Positions 27,871 to 37,102 of a stretch of DNA of 64,000 bases are shown one piece after another (positions within the stretch are counted from its first letter, which is position 1; every line of letters starts with the position of its first letter). Source of the DNA: Bdellovibrionales bacterium (GTDB lineage: Bacteria; Bdellovibrionota; UBA1018). Where the stretch lies: positions 198,557-262,556 of the forward strand of contig CANCQK010000002.1 in the NCBI GenBank assembly GCA_947380295.1, in the 5' to 3' direction. The translations under genes were made by a program, and so were the position numbers. The notes beneath the pieces are model-generated. The model made no database searches. It saw only the letters and a list, made by a program, of their open reading frames with translations, and had not been told where the DNA came from.

Positions 27871-29070
27871 ATGACACAATTTATTCAAATTCATACCCTA
27901 ACTTCTTATTCGGCCTCCTGCCTCAATCGTGATGACCTGAATCGTCCTAAGACAGTCAGAATGGGCGGAGTAGATCGGCTACGGATTTCGTCCCAATGTA
28001 TTAAGAGAGCCTGGAGAACTTCAGACTGTTTTCAATCTGAATTGGAGGGACAAATTGGCGCGCGGAGTAGACGGTTTATTTTGGATCGAGTTTACGCACC
28101 CCTGATCGCAGCAGGGGTGGAAAAAGAGCAAGCTTTTCAGTGGTCTAAAACTTTCATTTCAGCTTTTCAGAAGGAAAAAAAAGCCGAAGAGAGGGGTAAA
28201 AAGAAGAGTAAGCGCCAGGACGATGAGGACGAAGAGACGACCCAGGAAACCTTTGAAATGGGCGAAGCTGCCGATCAATCACCGTCAGCTAAAAAGGGTG
28301 AGGGTCTGGAGCCATTAGCTTTGCCTGTTCTGGTGCATCTCTCTGCACAAGAGATTTCGGCAATTGACCAGATTGTAAAAAAGATGGTGGCTGAAAAGCG
28401 TGGGCCCCAGCAAGCAGAACTGGATTCGATCTTTTTTGAAAAAAAAGGGGTTCGGCATTCAAAAACTGCCGTTGATATTTCCCTATTTGGTCGGATGTTG
28501 GCTGCCAATGCTGAACTTAATTTTGAAGCCGCTTGTCAGGTGGCTCATCCGATCAGCGTTCATGGGGTTGCTATTGAGGACGACTACTTTACTGCGGTGG
28601 ACGATCTAAATATCGGCAAAGATCATGTAGGAGCTGGACACCTCGGCGAGGCAGGGTTTGGTGCTGCTGTTTTTTATAGCTACCTTTGCATCAATAAGGA
28701 TCTTTTGATCGAAAACCTGGGTGGGGACGTAGATCTTGCTAATAAGGCCTTGGCTGCCCTCCTCGAGGCAGTAGTCAAGGTATCTCCCGGGGGTAAACAG
28801 AGTAGCTATGCGAGTCGTGCTTATGCATCTTTTGTTTTGGCTGAGGTGGGCCAAGAACAACCGCGATCTCTCTCCGTCGCATTTCTCGATCCAATTACCG
28901 GTACCGATCAAGGTGCGAGGGCAGCGAGTCGCCTCGTCTCGACGTACGAAAATTTCGACAAAGTCTATGGATTGGGATCAGTTCGTCGAATGTCCTATGA
29001 CGCCTTCAAGGGGCAGGGATCATTGAAGGCTTTGAGTGAGTTCGTCCTCGGGGGAGGGGATCATTTGTGA
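27871..29070 (+). CDS. cas7e: Type I-E Cascade backbone Cas7e (CasC/Cse4)
   Basis: 399 aa. It forms the helical backbone on the crRNA. Conserved start FIQIHTLTSYSASCLNRDD, then GGVDRLRISSQCIKRAWR, GAGHLGEAGFGAAVFYSY and a C-terminal FDKVYGLGSVRRMSYDAF. An insertion at about residues 92-148 is very charged (KEKKAEERGKKKSKRQDDED and following) and accounts for much of the extra length over E. coli Cas7 (363 aa). AAGGAGA ribosome-binding site. The stop overlaps the cas5e GTG. Confidence 0.96.
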   Translation: MTQFIQIHTLTSYSASCLNRDDLNRPKTVRMGGVDRLRISSQCIKRAWRTSDCFQSELEGQIGARSRRFILDRVYAPLIAAGVEKEQAFQWSKTFISAFQKEKKAEERGKKKSKRQDDEDEETTQETFEMGEAADQSPSAKKGEGLEPLALPVLVHLSAQEISAIDQIVKKMVAEKRGPQQAELDSIFFEKKGVRHSKTAVDISLFGRMLAANAELNFEAACQVAHPISVHGVAIEDDYFTAVDDLNIGKDHVGAGHLGEAGFGAAVFYSYLCINKDLLIENLGGDVDLANKALAALLEAVVKVSPGGKQSSYASRAYASFVLAEVGQEQPRSLSVAFLDPITGTDQGARAASRLVSTYENFDKVYGLGSVRRMSYDAFKGQGSLKALSEFVLGGGDHL

Positions 29071-29840
29071 CTTCTTATCTGATCTTTAACTTATATGCGC
29101 CTCTCGCCTCTTGGGGACAAATCGCAGTTGGATCGGAGCGGTCCACTTCTGCTAACCCAACTCGCTCCGCAATGCTGGGATTGATCGGCGCCGCTGCTGG
29201 CCTTAGGCGGGCGGACACTGAGCTGGCTGCTGCTTTTTTTCGAGGCTATCAATTTGGCTCTAAGGTTTTTAGTTCCGGCAGCCTGCTCCTGGACTACCAT
29301 ACCGTTCAAATGCCTAAGGAGAATCGAAAGAGCGAATATTTAACTCGTCGAGATGAAATAGTAAGGGGGCGTGAACGGCTGGCAGCCATGCTGACATCTC
29401 GAGAATATCGGATGGAGGCTCTTACGGCGGTTGCCGTGAGAGCCCTGTCGGGTGCGCCCTATACACTCGAGGATCTGTGCCAATATTTGGAGCGGCCACG
29501 CTTTGTTCTTTATTTGGGTAGAAAGTCCTGCCCACCTTCGGCGCCATTAGGACCTCGGGTGGTCCAGGCGCAGGGTTTTCGCTCGGCCTTGGATCAGGTG
29601 GTTTGGCCGAAGGTGGGTAACGCGAAACCGGCAAGTCCAGAGGGTAGAGCCCTAGATGAGGTGATTCTAGACGCCTCGCCAGGATCTCAATTTCAATATT
29701 TCTGGGAAGGAGAAGATTCCGAGCTAGAGGCGATCAGAGCTTTTAAGACCGAAGTTTATGACGATCCCGTGAATCGGGTTCGCTGGCAATTCGCTCCACG
29801 GACGCAGTCTTCATGTGCAGTAGCTCGGGAGGTAAAATGA
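29067..29840 (+). CDS. cas5e: Type I-E Cascade Cas5e (CasD)
   Basis: 257 aa from GTG at 29067, supported by GGAGGGG 7 nt upstream and a 4-nt overlap with cas7e. It caps the 5' handle of the crRNA. Motifs: FNLYAPLASWGQIAVGSER near the start, SAMLGLIGAAAGL, and PYTLEDLCQYLERPRFVLYL followed by GRKSCPPSAPLGP. Slightly long for the family. Confidence 0.95.
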   Translation: MTSYLIFNLYAPLASWGQIAVGSERSTSANPTRSAMLGLIGAAAGLRRADTELAAAFFRGYQFGSKVFSSGSLLLDYHTVQMPKENRKSEYLTRRDEIVRGRERLAAMLTSREYRMEALTAVAVRALSGAPYTLEDLCQYLERPRFVLYLGRKSCPPSAPLGPRVVQAQGFRSALDQVVWPKVGNAKPASPEGRALDEVILDASPGSQFQYFWEGEDSELEAIRAFKTEVYDDPVNRVRWQFAPRTQSSCAVAREVK

Positions 29841-30571
29841 TTTTCTCAAGAGTACGAGTGAAAGAAAATGGTCGTCATAGTCGGGTACTATTTGATTTAG
29901 TGAGAAATAATCTCTACTCATCCCATCAGCTCCTGTGGAAGTTGTTTGAGGACGATGCAGAAGCAAGTCGAGACTTTTTGTTTCGGCAGGAGTTCGAAGA
30001 TGAGCAGGTCACGAGTGCCGGTTCTCCCCGAGGACTGCCGATTTTTTACCTCGTTTCTCGCAGGATGCCGCTTGGTGAATCTGAGCTCTTCGAGGTGGAA
30101 TCAAAAACCTACGACCCATGTTTGCTCCCAGGAATGAGATTACAGTTTAAACTCCGAGCAAACCCGGTCATCAGCATCAGTCGCGAACGAGATCAAACTG
30201 GAATTAAACCAAGAGGGGGGAAGCATGATATTTTGATGCACGCAAAGAGAGAAGCGTCTCGAAATGGGATCACGGATCGAGCTGAAATTGATCGACATAT
30301 CGAGAATGCTGCTCAGGATTGGCTAGTGGCTCGGGGAGATCAGTACGGTTTTAAAGTAGAGGGAGCCGATAAAAAGTCTCTTCTAGTTACGACCTCTTAT
30401 CGTCAGCACGTGTTGTACAAGCGAAGTGCTCAGAACATCCGATTCAGTTCCGTTGATTTTACTGGCATTCTCAGTATTTCTGACCCCCATGTTTTTCAAA
30501 AAGCGATCTTTGAGGGCCTCGGCCGTTCCAAAAGCTTCGGTTGCGGGTTGATGATGATTCGTAGGACCTGA
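29837..30571 (+). CDS. cas6e: Type I-E crRNA endonuclease Cas6e (CasE)
   Basis: 244 aa from ATG at 29837 (MIFSRVRV), chosen because GGAGGT precedes it and it overlaps cas5e as ATGA. It cuts pre-crRNA at the base of the repeat hairpin. The histidine in NNLYSSHQLLWKLF (about residue 30) matches the catalytic-His context of E. coli Cas6e. The C-terminal GLGRSKSFGCGLMMI is the RNA-binding glycine-rich loop of RAMP proteins. Confidence 0.95.
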   Translation: MIFSRVRVKENGRHSRVLFDLVRNNLYSSHQLLWKLFEDDAEASRDFLFRQEFEDEQVTSAGSPRGLPIFYLVSRRMPLGESELFEVESKTYDPCLLPGMRLQFKLRANPVISISRERDQTGIKPRGGKHDILMHAKREASRNGITDRAEIDRHIENAAQDWLVARGDQYGFKVEGADKKSLLVTTSYRQHVLYKRSAQNIRFSSVDFTGILSISDPHVFQKAIFEGLGRSKSFGCGLMMIRRT

Positions 30572-30573
30572 CC

Positions 30574-31807
<1,234 letters not shown>

Positions 31808-31855
31808 AAATGGGTGGCGGCGTAAGTTCTTTGAAAAATTGAGCTTTTTTTTAGA
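31808..31855 (+). promoter_or_regulatory. CRISPR leader (short)
   Basis: The 48 bp between the cas2 stop and the first repeat, AT-rich in its second half (GAAAAATTGAGC, then a T8 run). Its position by cas2 and the degenerate repeat at the opposite end identify it as the leader. It is shorter than the roughly 60-bp functional leader known in E. coli, so part may lie within cas2. Confidence 0.6.
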
Positions 31856-32860
31856 CTGTTCCCCGCATGCGCGGGGATGAACCGGGTTTTGGGGGCACTC
31901 AGCTTTTTAATTTCATCTGTTCCCCGCATGCGCGGGGATGAACCGACGGGGAGTTAGCCTATCTTCAGTTCAGAGAGCTGTTCCCCGCATGCGCGGGGAT
32001 GAACCGCCCATTTACGTCGGAACAAATGGTCTGAACGGCTGTTCCCCGCATGCGCGGGGATGAACCGTAAGAATCCCGAGTGCTGAGATCCTTCCCCAAC
32101 TGTTCCCCGCATGCGCGGGGATGAACCGACGTTTTATGAGCTATTTCGAATTAAAAGAAACTGTTCCCCGCATGCGCGGGGATGAACCGGGCGGCTTCAA
32201 GTACAACATGGGCGCGCCTAACTGTTCCCCGCATGCGCGGGGATGAACCGGACAGAAGCGCCTCTTTTACCTGTTTTTTTATCTGTTCCCCGCATGCGCG
32301 GGGATGAACCGCTACTATTTTCGATGCCTTTTCAGGTAAAATCCTGTTCCCCGCATGCGCGGGGATGAACCGTACAGCGCGTACAAGGTGGAGCCCGGTA
32401 AGAACTGTTCCTCGCATGCGCGGGGATGAACCGCAACCCTAAAACTAACAGCAGATCAGGAATACCTGTTCCCCGCATGCGCGGGGATGAACCGTAGCTG
32501 TCGGTTGCCCTTCCATACTGCGATGACTGTTCCCCGCATACGCGGGGATGAACCGCAATCCCCTGGATCTTAAGTTTTTCAGCAACACTGTTCCCCGCAT
32601 ACGCGGGGATGAACCGGTAGACCCGGCACTCGTTCAAGCTCATGTTGTCTGTTCCCCGCATACGCAAGGATGAACCGGCCTATGCCGAGCACGACGCAGA
32701 CGATGCACTCTGTTCCCCGCATACGCGGGGATGAACCGTACGAGGCCCTAGACATCGGCGCAGTTGACTACTGTTCCCCGCATACGCGGGGATGAACCGA
32801 CTATTTAGGGTAGCATTCGAGAGCTGATCTGCTATTCCCCGCATACGCGGGGATAATTCC
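31856..32860 (+). CRISPR. Type I-E CRISPR array, 17 repeats and 16 spacers
   Basis: The 29-bp repeats recur exactly every 61 bp, with 32-bp spacers throughout. The repeat has the core CCCCGCATGCGCGGGG (6-bp stem, ATGC loop) and ends GATGAACCG, the I-E consensus form. Repeats 1-11 have loop ATGC; repeats 12-17 have ATAC. Repeat 10 (32405) has C-to-T in the stem (still G-U pairable). Repeat 14 (32649) has GG-to-AA, breaking two stem pairs. Repeat 17 (32832) is degenerate at both ends, as expected for the trailer end. No spacer is duplicated and none obviously matches elsewhere in this window. Confidence 0.99.
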
Positions 32861-32905
32861 ATCTGGTCGGAGGTTTGCATCATTTTCCCAGCACAAACGC
32901 AACGT

Positions 32906-33130
32906 TTATAAGGCACCTTTCAAACTCGCGCTGAAGCTCTCCGGTCTCTCGATGACAGGCTTGGGACGATGCTTCTCTTCGTGGTTTGGATTCAAAATTA
33001 CTGGAACGTGATGTTGCTGGTGAAAGTGTATCCTCGCGTATTGATTCCGCCACCCGAGGTTCAATCTAAAGTGGTCATTCTGACTCGCCGCTAAAAGTCC
33101 TGGATCGATGGGAGTGCCTCGAATGATGGT
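32906..33130 (-). other. Open frame without usable start (possible decayed gene)
   Basis: A 74-codon open frame ending at TAA (32906-32908), preceded in frame by TAG at 33131-33133. The translation (RGTPIDPGLLAASQNDHF, then NLGWRNQYARIHFHQQHHV and LNPNHEEKHRPKPVIERP) looks protein-like, rich in His, Asn and Pro. The first ATG/GTG/TTG is a TTG 23 codons in, leaving only 51 residues. Reading continues upstream of the TAG for a further stretch (ESPQRNLPGF), so this may be a gene broken by a nonsense mutation. The remaining sequence 33134-33330 shows no other convincing gene. No family recognised. Confidence 0.35.
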
Positions 33131-33330
33131 CTAGAAACCTGGCAGGTTCCTTTGAGGGCTCTCATTGCCTATCGCCGAAAAATGCTTCGCTCTGCCTTCC
33201 TTTGGTCTCAATCCTTGGCAGTCTCCGGGGGGCGACCCGACTCTTCTAGTCGAAGCCTTTGACTGCTCTCAGTGGGGATACTTTATTTAGGTCTATTCTT
33301 CAGTATTAAAACTGAACAAACTCGAGTCTC

Positions 33331-33717
33331 TTAAAAAACATGATGACAGCTTTGGCAAGAGTTTTTCCGTCTCCTCAGGCCTCGCCAGAGTTGAAACGTA
33401 AAGATCGATCCCAAAAGTTCCGAGAAAGAAAGGCTGAATTTTTTTCTATTTTTCTGACCAACGATCGAAGTACTACCGCAATTCGGACAGTGTTCTTTCA
33501 GAGTTTCTGGCTCAAGTTTGAGGATCTCAGTTGCTTTTGCGAAATCGGATTCTCTCACTTGAACTCGCACCTGAAACGCGGTGAGATCTGGTCTGATGGA
33601 TGCGCTCACTTCTTCTGGTATCAGCGTTTCGATGTTTTCCGACTCAAGTCGGCACCTCAAAAGTAAGGCGTCATGGATCCAGTTAAAAGTCGTTAATGTT
33701 TTCCAATTATTTCCCAC
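33331..33717 (-). CDS. DUF2007-type protein with zinc ribbon
   Basis: 128 aa from GTG at 33717, supported by GGAGG 5 nt upstream. Residues 5-75 fit DUF2007 (putative signal-transducing domain): WKTLTTFNWIHDALLLRCRL, then FQVRVQVRESDFAKATEIL. The second half has two Cys pairs (HCPNCGS and SCQSCHHVF), likely binding one zinc. No membrane segment is evident. It stands alone, followed downstream by non-coding sequence and the CRISPR trailer. Function unknown. Confidence 0.72.
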   Translation of the reverse strand: MGNNWKTLTTFNWIHDALLLRCRLESENIETLIPEEVSASIRPDLTAFQVRVQVRESDFAKATEILKLEPETLKEHCPNCGSTSIVGQKNRKKFSLSFSELLGSIFTFQLWRGLRRRKNSCQSCHHVF

Positions 33718-33801
33718 GTTTCCTCCAGTTTTGAGGTTTTGCCGTTCAGGTGTCAGACCTAATTCTGACAGAGGGTTTTATCCATTGCAAGATTAGCGGG
33801 C

Positions 33802-34218
33802 CTATTTGATTGATCCATCCGACCTTTGATTGCGGGATTTAAATGCCCCAACCTTGAATCCACGAGCTTGGCGATTCTTAAGATCTCCGTTTTCATGAAC
33901 CCGCTTTCGCCAAGTAGAAAATCTTGCGGGTCGAAGCTCCCTTCTCATTAAAGTAATCGTTTGTTCTTCATTTAAACCAAACTGGATTTGGATTGCATCA
34001 AACGGGGTGCGATCCTCCCAAGCCATTTGAATCACGCGTTGAATATCTGGCTCGGTGAGAGGTTCATGAGTGGTTTCTGATGATGAAACGACCTGCTTTT
34101 CACCCCGACATCGCTTGCTACAGTATTTGACCTCGTCCCAAACCTTTTCCCACTTTTTGCGCCAGGTAAAACTCCTTTTACAAACCAAACATATTTTTTC
34201 GGGCAAAGGCTTCTTCAT
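33802..34218 (-). CDS. DUF2256 + TIGR03643 fusion protein
   Basis: 138 aa. Residues 1-45 are a DUF2256 module: [20 protein letters not shown], then [10 protein letters not shown], with a CxxC and a CxxxC pair that likely bind zinc. Residues 57-110 fit TIGR03643: [20 protein letters not shown], then [19 protein letters not shown] and FSTWRKRV. The helix-turn-helix-like pattern suggests nucleic-acid binding (inference). GGAGAA precedes the ATG. Families of this kind are often seen near cryptochrome/photolyase genes, and a photolyase remnant lies 1.0 kb away. Confidence 0.8.
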   Translation of the reverse strand: MKKPLPEKICLVCKRSFTWRKKWEKVWDEVKYCSKRCRGEKQVVSSSETTHEPLTEPDIQRVIQMAWEDRTPFDAIQIQFGLNEEQTITLMRRELRPARFSTWRKRVHENGDLKNRQARGFKVGAFKSRNQRSDGSIK

Positions 34219-34380
34219 GATCGGTTCTCCGTTAATGCGCCTTCAGAATGAACCTCTGAGGCCTCAAGTATCGACTTTTCTGCTACCGCAGCGTTTCAAG
34301 CAATTTGTAACCATGATTGGCAGAAACAAAAACTAGTAGCACAAAAATGGATTGTACAAAAAAGCTCATATTGATTAACG

Positions 34381-34399
34381 TTTCTTAAAATTTAAGAAA
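34381..34399. promoter_or_regulatory. 19-bp palindrome overlapping a start codon
   Basis: TTTCTTAAA-A-TTTAAGAAA: 9-bp perfect arms around one base. Its last base is the A of the DUF429-like gene's ATG. No Shine-Dalgarno sequence is visible there. It could be an operator or an mRNA hairpin hiding the start. Confidence 0.45.
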
Positions 34400-35235
34400 T
34401 GAAACTCAATTTACCCTCTACCTCTTCGCACTTCCGCCAATTTATTGGAATTGACCAAACCGGCGCATGGAACCACCAAAGGAATGCCCCAGCATTGCTC
34501 CCGATGGCTTGTATCCACTTATTTCGTGGTGAGTGGGTTTTGGAGACTCATCCTCTGAAAAGTTTGGAAGCGGAGAGCTTTCTTCTCCTCGGAATCGACG
34601 TTGAAACCTTGCCAAGTCTCATCGCGGTGGACTGTGTGTTTTGGTCGAACTCCAAGCAAACGGTCAAAAATTTGAAAACTGACTTTCGAGAGGCTTACCG
34701 CCACAGGCTTGAAAAAGGAAAAGTTGGAAGAGAGATCGCTGAGTCTTTTTTTAAAAGACACGACCGACCACCAGGCTCAAAGCGTGACATTGATCAAAAA
34801 ACAGGTGCTCAATCCCTTTACTCTCCACTCCCATTTCAAAGAAACATTCAAACGGGCACATTTCGAATCTGGTCCGAGCTGGGTGATCCTCGGAATCAAA
34901 AGTTCAATTTTTTCCCCTGGTCTCATTCTTCCTCTAAACAAAAAACATGGGTCGTAGAAGGCTATCCCAGCTTGTCATGGAAGAATTTGTTCAACTCAAA
35001 AACGAGATCCCCCGGCAACTTGTCACAGTGGATTGAACAGATCATCAGACCCGAAATCAAAATATCGGAAAAAACAAAAGATCTCATTTGCTTAGATCAA
35101 AACTATGCAGATGCAGCAGTCCTTGCATTGCAAGCATTCATGACGCCCATCGATTTAAGCCGCCTCAAGAACCCCTCCTTGAAAAGAAAAATGTTAGCTC
35201 ACGGTTATATCCTTGGAGGTGATGAAGTCATTTAG
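34399..35235 (+). CDS. DUF429-like predicted RNase H-fold nuclease
   Basis: 278 aa. The first strand FIGIDQTGA carries the leading Asp of RNase-H-type folds; IAVDCVFW supplies a second acidic strand; [14 protein letters not shown] and the C-terminal [14 protein letters not shown] match the YPS-like and DAxxLA motifs of DUF429 proteins. That makes a nuclease or resolvase-like role plausible. No signal peptide or membrane segment. The start lacks a ribosome-binding site and sits inside a palindrome. The stop overlaps the end of the convergent photolyase remnant. Substrate unknown. Confidence 0.6.
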   Translation: MKLNLPSTSSHFRQFIGIDQTGAWNHQRNAPALLPMACIHLFRGEWVLETHPLKSLEAESFLLLGIDVETLPSLIAVDCVFWSNSKQTVKNLKTDFREAYRHRLEKGKVGREIAESFFKRHDRPPGSKRDIDQKTGAQSLYSPLPFQRNIQTGTFRIWSELGDPRNQKFNFFPWSHSSSKQKTWVVEGYPSLSWKNLFNSKTRSPGNLSQWIEQIIRPEIKISEKTKDLICLDQNYADAAVLALQAFMTPIDLSRLKNPSLKRKMLAHGYILGGDEVI

Positions 35236-35408
35236 GCCCAACGATCTTGGTACCTCCCATCGGGGTCATAGCGACTTGCCTGAAAACTCGGATCAAAATA
35301 GCGGTTTTTTCTCGGATCAGCTCCCACCCCAGCAATATAGTTCCAATTACCCCAGTTTGAGGCAACATCATAGTCGATCAATTTTTCTTCAAAGTAGTTT
35401 GCTCCAAG
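35232..35408 (-). pseudogene. 3' remnant of a DASH-type cryptochrome/photolyase gene
   Basis: The 58 last sense codons of a gene whose 5' part is missing. The translation begins [20 protein letters not shown], then [20 protein letters not shown] and ends [12 protein letters not shown]. This is the FAD-domain end of Cry-DASH proteins, whose conserved IDYDVxSNWGNW and AGVGxDPR motifs are unmistakable. The reading frame stops exactly at the left end of the IS66 element at 35409, and no earlier part of the gene appears on the other side of the element. It is therefore non-functional here. Confidence 0.85.
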
Positions 35409-35494
35409 GTGAGCGCTTCATGAACCTTTATAGGCAGTAAATATTGGCCTAGGGCTTTTGCTGGCATCTCCTTTTTTTGATCGATTGCTTTGAG

Positions 35495-37084
35495 CTACCG
35501 CAACGAGGGAGTAAAGAGACGATTGGTCAATTCCTCGTAGGACTCGCAGGTCGCCGCTTTGGGAAGCTCAGTGAATAGGTCCCTTAGTGCCTCGTAGGGA
35601 TTGACTCCATTGAGGTGCGCAGTCACCGCTAAGCTGTAAAGAGTGCTGCTGGCTTTGGCACCATCAACTGAGTCAGAGAAGAGCCAGTTGTTTCTACCGA
35701 TTGCAAAATATTTGATCGCACGCTCAACGAACCCATTGTCCATTTCGTAGCGACCATCCCCCAGATAGGCTCTGAGGTACTGATATTCTCCGAGGAAATA
35801 GTGGAATGACTCACCGAGTTTGCTCTTAGGCGGGACTATGCCGCTGTTTTTTTCTGCCCAGATTTTCATTTCGTCCCAGAGCGGGCGTGCTTCTTGTTGT
35901 CGCAGCTCATGACGCTGTTCCCAGGTAAGGTTCTGCTCTTTTGCCTTCTCCTCGATGGCGTACAATTTTCTGTAATACCTCAAGGCTTGTGCAGCTAGAT
36001 TTTGCCCGCTCTTAGACCCCGTTTTCCAGGCCTCATAAAACTTTCGTCGCCCATGCATGTTGCAGCCGAGTCGTTTGACGCCCTCTTGTGTTTCTAAGAT
36101 GTTATAGGCTGAGTAGCCGTCGACTTGAATGGCCCCTTTGTAATCTGCAAAAAGTCTTTTGGCGACCGCCCCTGATCGGTGTGGGTCATAATCGAAGAGG
36201 ACGATCTTTTTTTCCTCAGTTGGTGTTGCTCTGGCCCACATCCAGGATTGGCTCTCGGCTTTTCTGCCGTCTTCTTTGAGAACCTGCGTCCAGGTCTCAT
36301 CGCAACTCACGTAGGGCGAGAGCAGGAGCCGCTCTTCCAGACAGTTCCAGATCGGTTGACATGCATGGGCTGCTTGAACAATCCAGCGCGCCATCGTGCC
36401 ACGAGACAGATCGATGTTGAGGCGCTCAAAGATTTTTTCCTGTCGATAGAGTGGCAGTCCGTCCACATATTTCGACGTAATGATTTGAGCTAACAAAGAA
36501 GGTGTGGCGATCCCCTTGGGGATGATCGACGGCACTGGTTGTGCGATCTTGCCGGTATCGCCCGTGTCCACCCCATAGCGGAGGCGATGGTACTCAATGA
36601 CCTTCATCTGCGCTGGTTCGTAAAATAGTTTCTCCGAGACTTCTTTGCCAATGACTCGAAGCGGTGTGCCGTCTTCAGCGAATTTCTCCTCAGCCTGTAA
36701 ATCCAACACCACCACTTCTCGTGGGAGCTCCTTGGGCAATGGCTTACGCTTGCCTCGTTTGCGCTGATACCCCTTGATCTCAATCATCTCGTCGGCATCA
36801 GATGATTCAGTCTCACCTTCTGCTAGGGTTTTCTGACTCGCAATCTCAGCTTCGTTAAATAAGCAGGCCTGCTCTTCACTCTCCCATCGCTCCCGCTTGG
36901 GACCAAATCTCTGCCGCTTGAGCTCACAAATCATCTCACGGAGTCGTTCGTTTTCTTCCTCGTACTGTGCAATCTGCTCATTTTTTTTAGCGATAAGATC
37001 TTTGACGCTCTCATTTTCAATCTGTAAAATTGCGTCCTCAGAGAAAAGTGGATTTGCCTGTTTCAAGATGGCCGTACTATACAC
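35495..37084 (-). CDS. tnpC: IS66 transposase (TnpC)
   Basis: 529 aa, standard for IS66 TnpC. N-terminal coiled coil (DLIAKKNEQIAQYEEENERL), RQRFGPKRE, then the transposase core with YVSCDETWTQVL (Asp), IQVDGYSAYN (Asp) and a C-terminal YEMDNGFVERAIKYFAIGRN (Glu) forming the DDE triad. The IS66_C end (HLNGVNPYEALRDLFTELP) is present. It is the last gene of the element and lies 18 bp after tnpB. Confidence 0.96.
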   Translation of the reverse strand: MYSTAILKQANPLFSEDAILQIENESVKDLIAKKNEQIAQYEEENERLREMICELKRQRFGPKRERWESEEQACLFNEAEIASQKTLAEGETESSDADEMIEIKGYQRKRGKRKPLPKELPREVVVLDLQAEEKFAEDGTPLRVIGKEVSEKLFYEPAQMKVIEYHRLRYGVDTGDTGKIAQPVPSIIPKGIATPSLLAQIITSKYVDGLPLYRQEKIFERLNIDLSRGTMARWIVQAAHACQPIWNCLEERLLLSPYVSCDETWTQVLKEDGRKAESQSWMWARATPTEEKKIVLFDYDPHRSGAVAKRLFADYKGAIQVDGYSAYNILETQEGVKRLGCNMHGRRKFYEAWKTGSKSGQNLAAQALRYYRKLYAIEEKAKEQNLTWEQRHELRQQEARPLWDEMKIWAEKNSGIVPPKSKLGESFHYFLGEYQYLRAYLGDGRYEMDNGFVERAIKYFAIGRNNWLFSDSVDGAKASSTLYSLAVTAHLNGVNPYEALRDLFTELPKAATCESYEELTNRLFTPSLR

Positions 37085-37102
37085 CGGCTGTATTCAATAT
37101 CA

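Noticed and set aside
31885-32831. Self-targeting spacers
   Set aside because: By eye, none of the 16 spacers matches other parts of this window; a computed search is still needed for the genome.
32151-32916. Minus-strand open frames with repeated RFIPAHAGN-like peptides
   Set aside because: They are translations of the CRISPR repeats themselves (61-bp period) and not genes.
35213-35440. 75-residue plus-strand frame after the DUF429-like gene
   Set aside because: It is the antisense of the photolyase remnant and runs into the IS66 end.
36179-36493. 104-residue plus-strand frame inside the IS66 transposase
   Set aside because: It is a shadow of tnpC on the opposite strand.
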